Origin: Micromonospora_J zhanjiangensis | Lineage (GTDB): Bacteria; Actinomycetota; Actinomycetes; Mycobacteriales; Micromonosporaceae | NCBI RefSeq assembly: GCF_042650605.1 | Contig: NZ_JBHSBN010000002.1 | Coordinates: 1 to 64,000, forward strand | Direction: 5' to 3' | Length of the DNA stretch: 64,000 nt | Shown here: positions 1-7,756 of the stretch, piece by piece | Position numbering within the stretch: position 1 is the stretch's first letter | How the letters are laid out: every line of letters starts with the position of its first letter | Program-made: the position numbers and the translations under genes | The notes under the pieces: generated by a model | What the model saw: only the letters and a program-made list of their open reading frames with translations | The model's database searches: none | Told to the model about the DNA's origin: nothing

Positions 1-2
1 AG

Positions 3-299
3 CAGGACTACCCGGACGTGGAGAACTGGATCGGTCCGCTGTTCGTCACCGGCGGTTCCTCCAACGACGGCCAGTACACCAACCCCGAGGTGGACAAGCT
101 CTACAAGGAGGGCACCGCGGCGGCCGATGTCGAGGCGGCGCACGCCAAGTTCGCCGACGCCGTGGCGCTGGTCGACAAGGACGTGCCGTCCATGCCGATC
201 TACTTCTACGGTCAGCAGTCGGGTTACTCCGACAAGCTCAAGAAGGTCGAACTCAGCGCCAAGGGCCCGATCGACCTGGCCTCGATCGAACTCAAGTAG
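3..299 (+). CDS. ABC transporter solute-binding protein, family 5 (3' end only)
   Basis: The open frame runs in from before the window and stops at 297-299. The visible 98 residues resemble the C-terminus of peptide/nickel-type (SBP family 5) lipoproteins: a WIGPLF segment, then YTNPEVDKLYKEG, a helix ending in DKDVPSMPIYFY, and a short C-terminal tail. Such proteins capture oligopeptides or similar solutes outside the membrane for an ABC permease. The N-terminus, lipobox and transporter partners lie outside the window. The stop overlaps the stop of the convergent LtrA-like gene by a few bases, so the two are packed tail to tail. Family is fairly sure; substrate unknown. Confidence 0.8.
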   Translation, partial: QDYPDVENWIGPLFVTGGSSNDGQYTNPEVDKLYKEGTAAADVEAAHAKFADAVALVDKDVPSMPIYFYGQQSGYSDKLKKVELSAKGPIDLASIELK

Positions 300-1443
300 A
301 CGGACGTGGCTCCGGCCCGGTAGGGGTCCCGGACCGGAGCGCGCGCCGGGTGACGATCAGGTGCTCCAGCAGATTGAGCCCCGCGACCAGGGTCGCGAGG
401 ACGAGCAGTGCGGCGAGTGCCGGCACCAGCAGGGCGACCGGCAGCAGCGCCAGCACCACCACCGCCGTGCTCAACCGCGTCGTCGACCAGGTACGGAACA
501 TCCGGTACCGGGTGTACCCGAACGTTGCCAGGTACAACCCCGTACCGCCGAACAGGAACGCGGCGGCACCCGGGCCGAGGGGCCGGCCCGGATGGGCGAC
601 CACCTCGGTGAGTCCCACCGCGACGGCGACGACGGCCGCCACGAAGGCCAGGTGGCCCCAGGTCAGCACCGGTCGGATCACGTCCGTCTTGATCTCCGCG
701 GTGGCGACGGCGTACCGCATGGCGCTGCTGGCGTAGACGAAGTAGACCCACCACAGCGCGCAGGCCAGGGCGAACGCCGCGGTGACGGCGAGCACCACCG
801 CCGCGGACAGGTGCTCCAGGTGCGCGGCGGTCGCGCCGATGCCGACCACCGACTCGCCGAGCGCGATCATCAGGAACAGACCGAACCGCTCGACCAGGTG
901 ACCCGGGTCGAAGGCGGTCCGGATCATCCGCGACCGCAGGACCCGGGGAGCGGCCAGGTCCACCAGGGCGACCAGCGCCCACAACAGGGTCCGCCACGGC
1001 ATCGGCGCCAGACCACCGGCGAGCATCAACGGCCCGGTCACGCAGACCGCGATCTGCGGAGTGACGATGAACGTCTGCCGGCCGCGCAGGTAGAGGGCGG
1101 CCAGCAGCACCCGCAGGGCCACGTACGCGCCGGCGAACAACATGCCCCGCGGCCCGTACGCCTCCGGCAGGGCGAGCGCCATGAACAACGCGCACAGCGC
1201 CAGCGCGCCGAGACCCAACCGGTCGGTCGGGTTCTCCACGTCGTGCAGGTTGGCGTGCACCGTGGTGCCGACCCAGGCCCAGTAGACCGGCATGAAGACG
1301 ATCAGCGCCTGGCCCACCCCGGCCCAGGTGTGCTGATCGTGCAGCAGCTCGCTGACCTGGGTGATGGCGAAGACGAGGACCAGGTCGAAGAAGAGTTCCG
1401 CCCAGGTCACCCGCTTTTCCCGAGTATCCGTCACGTCGTGCAC
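292..1443 (-). CDS. Low temperature requirement A (LtrA) family membrane protein
   Basis: 383 residues. The N-terminus carries the family hallmark WAELFFDLVLVFA followed by many hydrophobic segments (about ten membrane helices by eye), and a central GLFLMIALGES motif conserved in LtrA proteins. LtrA was named from a Listeria cold-growth mutant; its biochemical activity is not established, so the role here is unknown beyond an integral membrane protein. A GTG start at 1443 is used; a second in-frame GTG lies 9 bases further in. The gene is convergent with the solute-binding protein and their stop codons overlap. No operon partner is evident. Confidence 0.85.
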   Translation of the reverse strand: MHDVTDTREKRVTWAELFFDLVLVFAITQVSELLHDQHTWAGVGQALIVFMPVYWAWVGTTVHANLHDVENPTDRLGLGALALCALFMALALPEAYGPRGMLFAGAYVALRVLLAALYLRGRQTFIVTPQIAVCVTGPLMLAGGLAPMPWRTLLWALVALVDLAAPRVLRSRMIRTAFDPGHLVERFGLFLMIALGESVVGIGATAAHLEHLSAAVVLAVTAAFALACALWWVYFVYASSAMRYAVATAEIKTDVIRPVLTWGHLAFVAAVVAVAVGLTEVVAHPGRPLGPGAAAFLFGGTGLYLATFGYTRYRMFRTWSTTRLSTAVVVLALLPVALLVPALAALLVLATLVAGLNLLEHLIVTRRALRSGTPTGPEPRPST

Positions 1444-1611
1444 TGTGCAATACCGCCGATCGATGCGCCAGAGCCGCGGTTGCGCTGTCGGCGAAGCAGG
1501 TACGCGGCGCCGGTCTCCGGTGCTCCCGGACGCTCCGCCGGGGGCGACCGTGACGGTACGGTCGCCAACGGTGACTGAATCGGGTGAGTCGCCTTAGGCC
1601 GCCGCCAAGCA

Positions 1612-1631
1612 AGTCTTAAGACTCGGCTAAG
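1612..1631 (+). promoter_or_regulatory. Candidate OmpR-type regulator site (TTAAG direct repeat) upstream of redox operon
   Basis: A perfect 12-bp palindrome AGTCTTAAGACT (1612-1623) is followed by CTAAG, giving TTAAG and CTAAG 11 bp apart, the helical spacing used by OmpR/PhoB-family regulators. A similar arrangement, TTAAG then TTAGA 11 bp apart, occurs at 5519-5534 just before the response-regulator gene. The shared element suggests one regulator for both; this is inference from sequence alone. Confidence 0.4.
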
Positions 1632-1679
1632 TGTGCCGGCACGCTGGTGTCGGGGGGTGCGGACCGGTAGACAGGCACC

Positions 1680-3461
1680 GTGAAACGGGATGTCGAGACC
1701 AGGGAGCCGCTGACCAACTGGGTTTCCACCCTGCGCGATGCTCCCGACCCGTTCGCCGACTTCGACGAGCCGGCGGACCTCGACGAACCGGAGCCACGGG
1801 CGAACCGGGCCCCCGGCCCTCGGGACGGGTGGACCGGCGAGCAGCCCCGGCTCGCCCCGACCGGCGAGCAGCCGCTCCTCGGCCGTACCGGCGAGCAGTT
1901 CCGCTCGGGTCGTACCGGGGAGATGCCGCGGCGGTCGTCCTGGACCGGCGAGCAGCCCCGGGTGGACCGGACCGGCGAGATCCCGCGCCGGACCCGCACC
2001 GCCGAGCGCCCCGGCTTCACCCGCACCGGCGAGCACCCGAGCCTGGCCCGTACCGGCGAGCACCCCAGGGTGGCGGAGAGCCAGTACCAGCCCGCGCAGC
2101 CCGGCCCGGCGCAGCACCGCGAGGGCGAGGCCCCCGAGCCGTACGACAAGGGTGGCCGGCTGTTCTTCCACATCGTCTTCTGGTGCGCGCTGGCCGCCAG
2201 CGTCGAACTGTGGTGGCTGAACACCGCGCCCGGGTCGGTCCGCAGCACCACCGACATCCTGCTCGCGGGCGGCCGGCTGACCGGCATGGTCGGCGGCTTC
2301 CTGATGCTCGCCCAGGTGCTGCTGATGAGCCGGGTGTGGTGGCTGGAACGCTGGATCGGCGCGCACTCGCTGCTGATCTGGCACCGGGAACTCGGCGGCG
2401 CGCTGCTGTTCATGATCCTGGCGCACGTCGGTCTGATCACGGTCGGCTACAGCCAACTCGGCCAGCAGTCGGTGGTCGAGGGCACCTGGTCGCTGATCAC
2501 CGAGTACGAGGACATGATCGGCGCCACCGTGGCGACCGGCATCCTGGTCGCCACCGGGCTGTTGGCGATCCGGGCCGTCCGGCGGGTGATGCCGTACGAA
2601 CTCTGGTACTACCTGCACCTGACCACGTACCTGATCCTGCTGCTCAGCTACGGTCACCAGTTCGCCACCGGGCAGGAACTGGTGAAGGCGGGCTTCGGCC
2701 GGTACTACTGGATCGGGCTCTACCTGTTCGTCGTCGCCTGCCTGGTCTGGGGCCGGGTGATCACCCCGCTGATGCTGAACGCGCGGCACCGGCTGCGGGT
2801 GGAACGGGTGGTGGACGAGGCCGCTCCCGGCATGATCTCCATCTACGTCAGCGGCCGGCGGCTGGAGGACCTCAACGCCCGGGCCGGCCAGTACTTCCGC
2901 TGGCGCTTCCTGACCGCCGGTTGCTGGTGGCAGGCGCACCCGTTCTCGCTCTCCGCCGCCCCGAACGAGCACTTCCTGCGGCTGACCATCAAGGTGGTCG
3001 GCGACCACACCGAACAGTTGCAGCACCTCCGGCCCGGCGTCCGGGTCTTCATCGAGGGCCCGTCCGGGGTGTTCACCGCCGACCGCCGGATCCGGCCGCG
3101 GGCGCTGCTGATCGCCGGCGGCAGCGGGATCGCCCCGATCCGGGCCCTGCTGGAGGACCTGCCCCCGATGACCGTGGTCATCTACCGGGCCCGCAACGAG
3201 GAGGAACTGGTCTTCCGCCGCGAGCTGGACTGGCTGGCCCGGGAGCGTGAGGCGCAGGTCTGGTACGTCCTGGGCTCCCGGGACGACCCGGCGCCGCAGC
3301 ACCTGTTCACCGCCAAGGGCATGCGTGAGCTGGTGCCGGACGTCCGGCGGCGGGACGTGTTCCTCTGCGGCCCGCAGGGTCTGGTGGACACCTCGGTCCG
3401 GGCGCTGCGCCGGCTGCGGGTGCCCCGCCGACAGATCCATCTCGACCCGTTCGAATTCTGA
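1680..3461 (+). CDS. Ferric-reductase-like transmembrane FAD/NAD(P)H oxidoreductase with N-terminal nonapeptide repeats
   Basis: 593 residues, GTG start. Three parts are visible. Residues 1-155 are a hydrophilic cytosolic extension containing nine copies of a nine-residue unit of type TGEQPRxxR (residues about 52-130). Residues about 158-370 are a ferric-reductase-like haem/membrane domain with paired histidines (WHRELGG, LHLTTY). The C-terminal part is a ferredoxin-reductase-type FAD/NAD module: HPFSLS for FAD, IAGGSGIAPIR for the nucleotide, FLCGPQG and a terminal aromatic. It should pass electrons from cytosolic NAD(P)H through haem to the outside. The next two genes encode a flavinylatable FMN-binding protein and its ApbE transferase, so the likely acceptor is that extracytosolic flavoprotein. 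No 2Fe-2S domain is seen. Confidence 0.88.
   Translation: MKRDVETREPLTNWVSTLRDAPDPFADFDEPADLDEPEPRANRAPGPRDGWTGEQPRLAPTGEQPLLGRTGEQFRSGRTGEMPRRSSWTGEQPRVDRTGEIPRRTRTAERPGFTRTGEHPSLARTGEHPRVAESQYQPAQPGPAQHREGEAPEPYDKGGRLFFHIVFWCALAASVELWWLNTAPGSVRSTTDILLAGGRLTGMVGGFLMLAQVLLMSRVWWLERWIGAHSLLIWHRELGGALLFMILAHVGLITVGYSQLGQQSVVEGTWSLITEYEDMIGATVATGILVATGLLAIRAVRRVMPYELWYYLHLTTYLILLLSYGHQFATGQELVKAGFGRYYWIGLYLFVVACLVWGRVITPLMLNARHRLRVERVVDEAAPGMISIYVSGRRLEDLNARAGQYFRWRFLTAGCWWQAHPFSLSAAPNEHFLRLTIKVVGDHTEQLQHLRPGVRVFIEGPSGVFTADRRIRPRALLIAGGSGIAPIRALLEDLPPMTVVIYRARNEEELVFRRELDWLAREREAQVWYVLGSRDDPAPQHLFTAKGMRELVPDVRRRDVFLCGPQGLVDTSVRALRRLRVPRRQIHLDPFEF
1830..2069 (+). repeat. Tandem 27-bp coding repeats (TGEQPR nonapeptides)
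   Basis: Nine consecutive units at a nine-codon period, each with T-G-E or T-A-E followed by Q/H/M/I/R-P, start near residues 52, 61, 70, 79, 89, 98, 107, 116 and 125 of the oxidoreductase. One unit is one residue longer. They look like the linker between C2H2 zinc fingers, but no fingers are present. The stretch is proline- and charge-rich and probably disordered. Confidence 0.9.
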
Positions 3462-3511
3462 TCCCCGCCGGATCCGCACCCCTCGGATCCCCACCCCCTC
3501 GGAGGCATCAC

Positions 3512-4108
3512 GTGCGTCGCGCGGCTCTGGCCCTGCTCGGCACCGCTGTCGGTACGTCGCTGCTGGTCGGCGCGAAGCTCGGTACACCGGTCAAGAACAC
3601 CGCCGGTCAGGTCATCACCGACCCGAACGGCGGCGCGGCGGGAGCGCCCCCGGCCGACCCCGTGGGGGCGCCGGCCGACCCGGCCGCACCCGCACCGACC
3701 GGTGCCGCCGGGGCGCCCGACGGTGCCGCCGCGCCGACCGGACCGGCCGCCCGGAAGACCACCGCCCCGGCCGCCGGTGGCACGAAGACCCAGCAGGCGG
3801 CCCCGAAACCGCCGGCCGCCCCGGCCGGCCTGCGCAGCGGCACCTACACCGGCTCCGGGGTGAGCCACGAGTACGGCACCGTCCAGGTCACCATCACGGT
3901 CGCCGGGGGCGTGGTGACCAAGGCCAGCGCCACCTTCCCGACGGACAGGTCGACCAGCCGGTCGATCAACAACGGCGCGGTGCCCACCCTGAACAGCCGG
4001 GCGGTGGCCGCGAAGACCAGTTCGAACATCCAGTCCGTGTCGGGCGCGACGCTGACCAGCGACGCGTACAAGTCGTCGTTGCAGTCGGCCCTCGACAAGG
4101 CCAAGTGA
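3512..4108 (+). CDS. Secreted/anchored FMN-binding domain protein
   Basis: 198 residues, GTG start with GGAGG seven bases upstream. An N-terminal hydrophobic segment (residues 3-22) is followed by an alanine/proline/threonine-rich linker (about 38-105) and a compact FMN_bind domain beginning GTYTGSG and ending VSGATLTSDAY. In this family a threonine of the SGAT motif, here T180, carries covalently bound FMN added by ApbE. The usual acidic residue three positions before the motif serine is replaced by Q174, so flavinylation efficiency is uncertain. It lies between the transmembrane oxidoreductase and apbE and overlaps the latter by four bases, so it is the expected extracytosolic electron carrier of this operon. 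Confidence 0.85.
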   Translation: MRRAALALLGTAVGTSLLVGAKLGTPVKNTAGQVITDPNGGAAGAPPADPVGAPADPAAPAPTGAAGAPDGAAAPTGPAARKTTAPAAGGTKTQQAAPKPPAAPAGLRSGTYTGSGVSHEYGTVQVTITVAGGVVTKASATFPTDRSTSRSINNGAVPTLNSRAVAAKTSSNIQSVSGATLTSDAYKSSLQSALDKAK

Positions 4109-4893
4109 CCCGGGCGGTGGCCGGTGCCGGACTGCGCCGGGTGGAGCAGGTGATGGGTACTGCGATCAGTCTCCAGATCAGCGACCCGTTGCCCGAGTCG
4201 CGGTTGCACGAGTTGGCCGACGACGTCTTCGACTGGCTGCGGGCGGTCGACCGGCGGTTCAGCACGTACCTCGAGGACAGCGAGGTGAACCGGTTCGACC
4301 GGGGGGAGCTGTCGGTCGGCGAGTGCTCCGCCGACCTGCGCACGGTGATCGACGCCTGCGCCTCGCTGTGGCGGACCACGGACGGCTACTTCGACGCGTA
4401 CGCGACCGGGCGGTTCGACCCGTCCGGGTACGTGAAGGGCTGGTCGGTGCAGGTCGCCTCGGACCGGCTGCTGGCCGCCGGCAGCGGGTCGCACTGGATC
4501 AATGCCGGTGGGGACATCCGGGCCCGGGGCGGTCCGGCGCCCGGCCAGCCGTGGCGGATGGGCGTTCGGCACCCGGAGCAGGCGGACAAGATCTGCTGGG
4601 TGCTCACCGGTCACGACTTCGCGATCGCCACCTCGGGCACGTACGAGCGGGGGCATCACGTGATCGACCCGCACACCGGCCGGCCGGCCACCGCGCTGCG
4701 CTCGGTCACCGTGGTCGGCGCGGACCTCGGCCTCGCCGACGCGTACGCCACGGCCGGACTGGCGATGGGCCGCGGCGGGCTGCGCTGGCTGGCCGCGTTG
4801 CCCGGCTACGAGGTCGGGGTGATCAACGCGGACCTGGAGGGGTTCTGCTCGGCCGGCTTCCCGGCCCTGCCCGACGACGATCCGGCCGGCTGA
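4105..4893 (+). CDS. apbE: FAD:protein FMN transferase
   Basis: 262 residues. The start is GTG 4105, overlapping the previous stop as GTGA, which implies translational coupling. Family motifs are present: an N-terminal MGTAISLQI strand, RFSTYLEDSEVNRF, a glycine-rich INAGGDIRARG segment, the TSGTYERGHHVIDPHTGRP block and the metal-binding DAYATAG segment. ApbE transfers FMN from FAD to a threonine in exported proteins; the obvious substrate is the FMN-binding protein encoded immediately upstream. No lipobox or signal peptide is seen, so this copy probably acts in the cytoplasm or before export, unlike the secreted lipoprotein ApbE of enterobacteria. Confidence 0.9.
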   Translation: MTRAVAGAGLRRVEQVMGTAISLQISDPLPESRLHELADDVFDWLRAVDRRFSTYLEDSEVNRFDRGELSVGECSADLRTVIDACASLWRTTDGYFDAYATGRFDPSGYVKGWSVQVASDRLLAAGSGSHWINAGGDIRARGGPAPGQPWRMGVRHPEQADKICWVLTGHDFAIATSGTYERGHHVIDPHTGRPATALRSVTVVGADLGLADAYATAGLAMGRGGLRWLAALPGYEVGVINADLEGFCSAGFPALPDDDPAG

Positions 4894-4934
4894 GCCCGAC
4901 TGTCCCGCCGGCCGAGCCCGAGACGACCGGGAGG

Positions 4935-5483
4935 TCACCGGTCGTCCGAGTGCTCCTGTTCCGCGTCCCGCCGATCGGTGGTCGCCTGCGGCGCTCCGGC
5001 CACGCAACGCACCTCGACGTTCAGGTGCCGCCGCCCGGCCTCGAAGGTGAGCCGGGCGACGACGGCGGGCCCGCGGGCGACGTGTTCGGCGTGGTAGCCC
5101 GGCGTCGGGCTCCACGACACGAGGTACGCCTGACCGCCGGCGCACCGGGCCACGACCGACCCGCCCGGGGTGGTGAAGCTGTTCTCCACCGGGCGCGGGG
5201 TGCCCGGGCCGCGCCCGGTGGCGCCGCCACCGGCGGTCGCCGTCGGCCGGACGGTCGCCCGGCGCGGTGAGACGGTCGGGCGCGGCGTACCGGCGGCGGA
5301 GGCCGAGGGAGCATCCGGTACGGCACTGGTCGTCACCGGGTCCGCGCTCAACGGTCGTACGCCGTCGGCGGCCAGCCCGTCGTTGATCTGGGTCAGCGCG
5401 GCCACGCCCACGGCCACCGACACGGCCGCGCCGCCGAACCAGGCGACGACGTTCACGGCCATGCGACGCATCGGGCGACTCAC
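4935..5483 (-). CDS. Hypothetical secreted or membrane-anchored protein
   Basis: About 182 residues from GTG 5483 (an ATG six codons earlier at 5501 is an alternative; GGTGG precedes the GTG). One N-terminal membrane helix (VNVVAWFGGAAVSVAVGVAAL) is followed by a Pro/Thr/Ser-rich linker and a conserved-looking C-terminal domain of about 75 residues with two cysteines (ARCAGGQAYLVSW and EVRCVAG), possibly a disulfide. I do not recognise a family. It is divergent from the response-regulator gene, so it may be part of that regulon or sense something for the histidine kinase; both are guesses. Confidence 0.65.
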   Translation of the reverse strand: MSRPMRRMAVNVVAWFGGAAVSVAVGVAALTQINDGLAADGVRPLSADPVTTSAVPDAPSASAAGTPRPTVSPRRATVRPTATAGGGATGRGPGTPRPVENSFTTPGGSVVARCAGGQAYLVSWSPTPGYHAEHVARGPAVVARLTFEAGRRHLNVEVRCVAGAPQATTDRRDAEQEHSDDR

Positions 5484-5518
5484 CCGGCCACCATCGCACA
5501 TCCCGCACTAATGCCTGG

Positions 5519-5534
5519 TTAAGAGGCGCTTAGA
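5519..5534 (+). promoter_or_regulatory. Candidate regulator repeat upstream of two-component operon
   Basis: TTAAG at 5519 and TTAGA at 5530 lie 11 bp apart, echoing TTAAG/CTAAG at 1616-1631 before the redox operon. The site lies between the divergent hypothetical gene and the response regulator, where an autoregulatory OmpR-type box would be expected. Confidence 0.35.
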
Positions 5535-5581
5535 TCTCCCGAAGGTCCTTCACCGGCTGCCGAACGGTGACCACCGGCGAC

Positions 5582-5587
5582 TACCGT
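5582..5587 (+). promoter_or_regulatory. -10 element of leaderless response-regulator transcript
   Basis: TACCGT ends six bases before the ATG at 5594 and there is no Shine-Dalgarno sequence, so transcription probably starts at the start codon. Confidence 0.55.
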
Positions 5588-5593
5588 TGCGGC

Positions 5594-6304
5594 ATGCCGC
5601 AGCTGTTGTTGATCGAGGACGACCCGGAGATCCGCCGGGCGTTGATCAAAACGCTGACCGAGTTGGGGCATGTGGTGGAGAGCGCCACGGACGGGCTGAC
5701 CGGGTTGGCCGCGGCCCACCGGTCCCCGGCCGACCTGGTCGTCCTCGACCTCGGCCTGCCCGACGTCGACGGCACCGAGGTGCTGCGCATGATCCGCGCG
5801 ATCAGCGACGTACCGATCATCGTGGCGACCGCGCGGGACGACGAACCGGCCATCGTCGCGGCCCTGCACCACGGCGCCGACGACTATCTGACCAAGCCGT
5901 TCGGCGCGACCCAGCTCGACGCCCGGATCCGGGCGGTGCTGCGTCGGGCCGGCACCGGGCCGGCCGACGGGCCGATCGAGATCGGTGGCCTGGTGATCGA
6001 CCTGACCACCCGGCGGGTCACCGTCGACGGGCGCGAGGTGGAGCTGACGCCGCGCGAGTTCGACCTGCTCGGCTACCTGGCCGCCCGGCCCGGCACGGTG
6101 GTCACCAAGCGCGAGCTGATCCACCAGGTGTGGCGGCAGCCGGCCGGCGGCGCGGACAAGACCGTCGACGTCCACCTGTCCTGGCTGCGCCGCAAGCTCG
6201 GCGACAACGCCAAGGACCCCCGGTTCCTGCACACCCTGCGCGGTGTCGGGGTCAAACTGGCCGCGCCGGAGGGCCGGCCCGGAGGAACCCCGGTACGACC
6301 TTGA
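5594..6304 (+). CDS. Two-component response regulator, OmpR/PhoB family
   Basis: 236 residues. The start is ATG 5594 because the receiver domain begins MPQLLLIEDDPEIRR and a -10 element lies directly upstream. The receiver domain has the acidic pocket (E8, D9, D10), phospho-acceptor D52 (VVLDLGLPD), the switch threonine in VATARDD and the lysine of TKPFG. The C-terminal winged helix (about 125-225) includes LTPREFDLLGYLAARPG and VDVHLSWLRRKLG. It binds DNA when phosphorylated by its partner kinase, encoded downstream with a four-base overlap. The TTAAG-type repeats before this gene and before the redox operon are candidate targets. Confidence 0.95.
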   Translation: MPQLLLIEDDPEIRRALIKTLTELGHVVESATDGLTGLAAAHRSPADLVVLDLGLPDVDGTEVLRMIRAISDVPIIVATARDDEPAIVAALHHGADDYLTKPFGATQLDARIRAVLRRAGTGPADGPIEIGGLVIDLTTRRVTVDGREVELTPREFDLLGYLAARPGTVVTKRELIHQVWRQPAGGADKTVDVHLSWLRRKLGDNAKDPRFLHTLRGVGVKLAAPEGRPGGTPVRP

Positions 6305-7632
6305 GGGGTCGGCTGATCCTGCTCGTCGCCGCGACCAGCCTGCTGGTGGTGGTGGCCTTCCTGGTGCCGCTGGCGTTGCTGGTCCGTTCGTCGGCCGAGG
6401 ACCGCGCGGTCAGCGCCGCCGCAATGGAGGCGCAGACCTGGGCCCCGGTGGTCGCCACGGCCGACCGGACCACGCTCGAACGCACCCTCGCCGAGACGAA
6501 CGCCGACAATCCGCACCGGGTGACCGTGTTCCTCCCGGACGGCACGACGCTGGGCGCGCCCGCCGACCAGTCGGCCGCGGTGCGGTTGGCCGCCGGTGGC
6601 CGCAGCGTCACCTCCGACGTACCGGGCGGCCGGGAGGTGGTGGTCGCGGTGGCCGGCCTGCCCGACGGTACGGCGGTGATCCGTACCCTGGTCCCGGAGT
6701 CGGAACTGCATCGCGGGGTGACCGGCGCGTGGGCGGTGCTCGGGCTGCTCGGCGCGGGCCTGGTGCTGGTCAGCACGCTGGTCGCCGACCAGCTCGCGCG
6801 CAGCTTCATCCGGCCGCTGGCGGCGGTCGCCGGGGTGTCGCACCGGATGGCGAACGGCGACCTGACCGTCCGCGCCGACGCCGACGGCCCCGCGGAGGTA
6901 CGCGCGGTCGGGCTCGGCCTCAACCTGCTGGCCGGCCGGATCGGCGACCTGTTGCTGCGCGAACGGGAACACGTGGTCGACCTGTCGCACCGGCTGCGTA
7001 CCCCGCTGACGGCCCTGCGGATCGACGCCGAGGGACTGCCCGACGGCGCGGACCGGGCCCGGATCGTCGGCGACGTGGACGCGCTGGAACGCCAGGTGGA
7101 CGACATCATCCGGACCGCCCGGGGACTCGGCCGGTCCACCGAGGACGCCGCCTGCGACGCCGCCCGGGTGGTGGCGGACCGGGTCAACTTCTGGTCGGCG
7201 CTCGCCGACGAGGAACAACGGGCCGTCCGGGTCGACCTGGTGCCCGGCCCGGTGCCGGTGCGGGTCGCCGCGGACGAGTTGTCCGCCGCCGTGGACGCCC
7301 TGCTGGACAACGTCTTCGCGCACACCCCGGAGGGCAGCGGCTTCGCCGTACGACTGGGTCACCGGACCGGTGGCGGCGCCCGGCTGGAGATCGCCGACTC
7401 CGGGCCGGGACCGCCGGACGAGTTGCTGCTGCAGCGCGGCCGCAGCGGTCGCGGCTCCACCGGCCTGGGCCTGGACATCGCCGCCCGCACGGCCACCGAC
7501 TCCGGCGGCGGCCTGACCCTGGGCCGGGGAGAGAACGGCGGCGCGACGGTGACCCTCGACCTCGGCCCGCCCCGCCCCGCCGGTGGCCCGCCCACCGCGA
7601 TCACGGCCCGGCCCGGCGGCCCGCCCGGGTAG
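6301..7632 (+). CDS. Sensor histidine kinase with HAMP domain
   Basis: 443 residues from TTG 6301, overlapping the regulator stop (TTGA), with GGAGGAA about 14 bases upstream. TM1 (LILLVAATSLLVVVAFLVPLA) and TM2 (AVLGLLGAGLVLVSTLVA) flank an extracytoplasmic sensor of about 110 residues. A HAMP domain (IRPLAAVAGVSHRMANGDL) follows, then HisKA with phospho-accepting H230 (DLSHRLRTPLTAL) and the ATPase domain with an N box (LLDNVFAHTPEG), ADSGPG and GRGSTGLGLDIA. It should phosphorylate the upstream regulator. The signal is unknown. The TTG start is rare but fits the overlap and the protein alignment. Confidence 0.92.
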   Translation: MRGRLILLVAATSLLVVVAFLVPLALLVRSSAEDRAVSAAAMEAQTWAPVVATADRTTLERTLAETNADNPHRVTVFLPDGTTLGAPADQSAAVRLAAGGRSVTSDVPGGREVVVAVAGLPDGTAVIRTLVPESELHRGVTGAWAVLGLLGAGLVLVSTLVADQLARSFIRPLAAVAGVSHRMANGDLTVRADADGPAEVRAVGLGLNLLAGRIGDLLLREREHVVDLSHRLRTPLTALRIDAEGLPDGADRARIVGDVDALERQVDDIIRTARGLGRSTEDAACDAARVVADRVNFWSALADEEQRAVRVDLVPGPVPVRVAADELSAAVDALLDNVFAHTPEGSGFAVRLGHRTGGGARLEIADSGPGPPDELLLQRGRSGRGSTGLGLDIAARTATDSGGGLTLGRGENGGATVTLDLGPPRPAGGPPTAITARPGGPPG

Positions 7633-7720
7633 CTGGTCGACACCGTCGGGACCTGGCCGACGGTGCGGACAGGGGCGTCGCCGGGGCCATCCGCCGGGCG
7701 CCGGGCGTCTTCATGATCCC

Positions 7721-7756
7721 GGAGAGTTCTGCTCGTCAGGACGAGCAGAACTCTCC
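7721..7756. repeat. REP-like perfect palindrome (family A)
   Basis: GGAGAGTTCTGCTCGTC (7721-7737) and its exact reverse complement (7740-7756) are separated by two bases. It is preceded by TCATGATCCC, and the same core with the same CATGATCC flank recurs at 51352-51405, so this is a dispersed repeat family. The outer right arm is missing here; a gene remnant begins directly after it. Confidence 0.85.

Noticed and set aside
1830..2069. TGEQP repeats considered as zinc-finger linkers
   Set aside because: There are no Cys2His2 fingers between the repeats and the protein is a membrane oxidoreductase.
1431..3587. 718-codon open frame on the minus strand opposite the oxidoreductase
   Set aside because: Low-complexity shadow translation; the plus frame has haem, FAD and NAD motifs.
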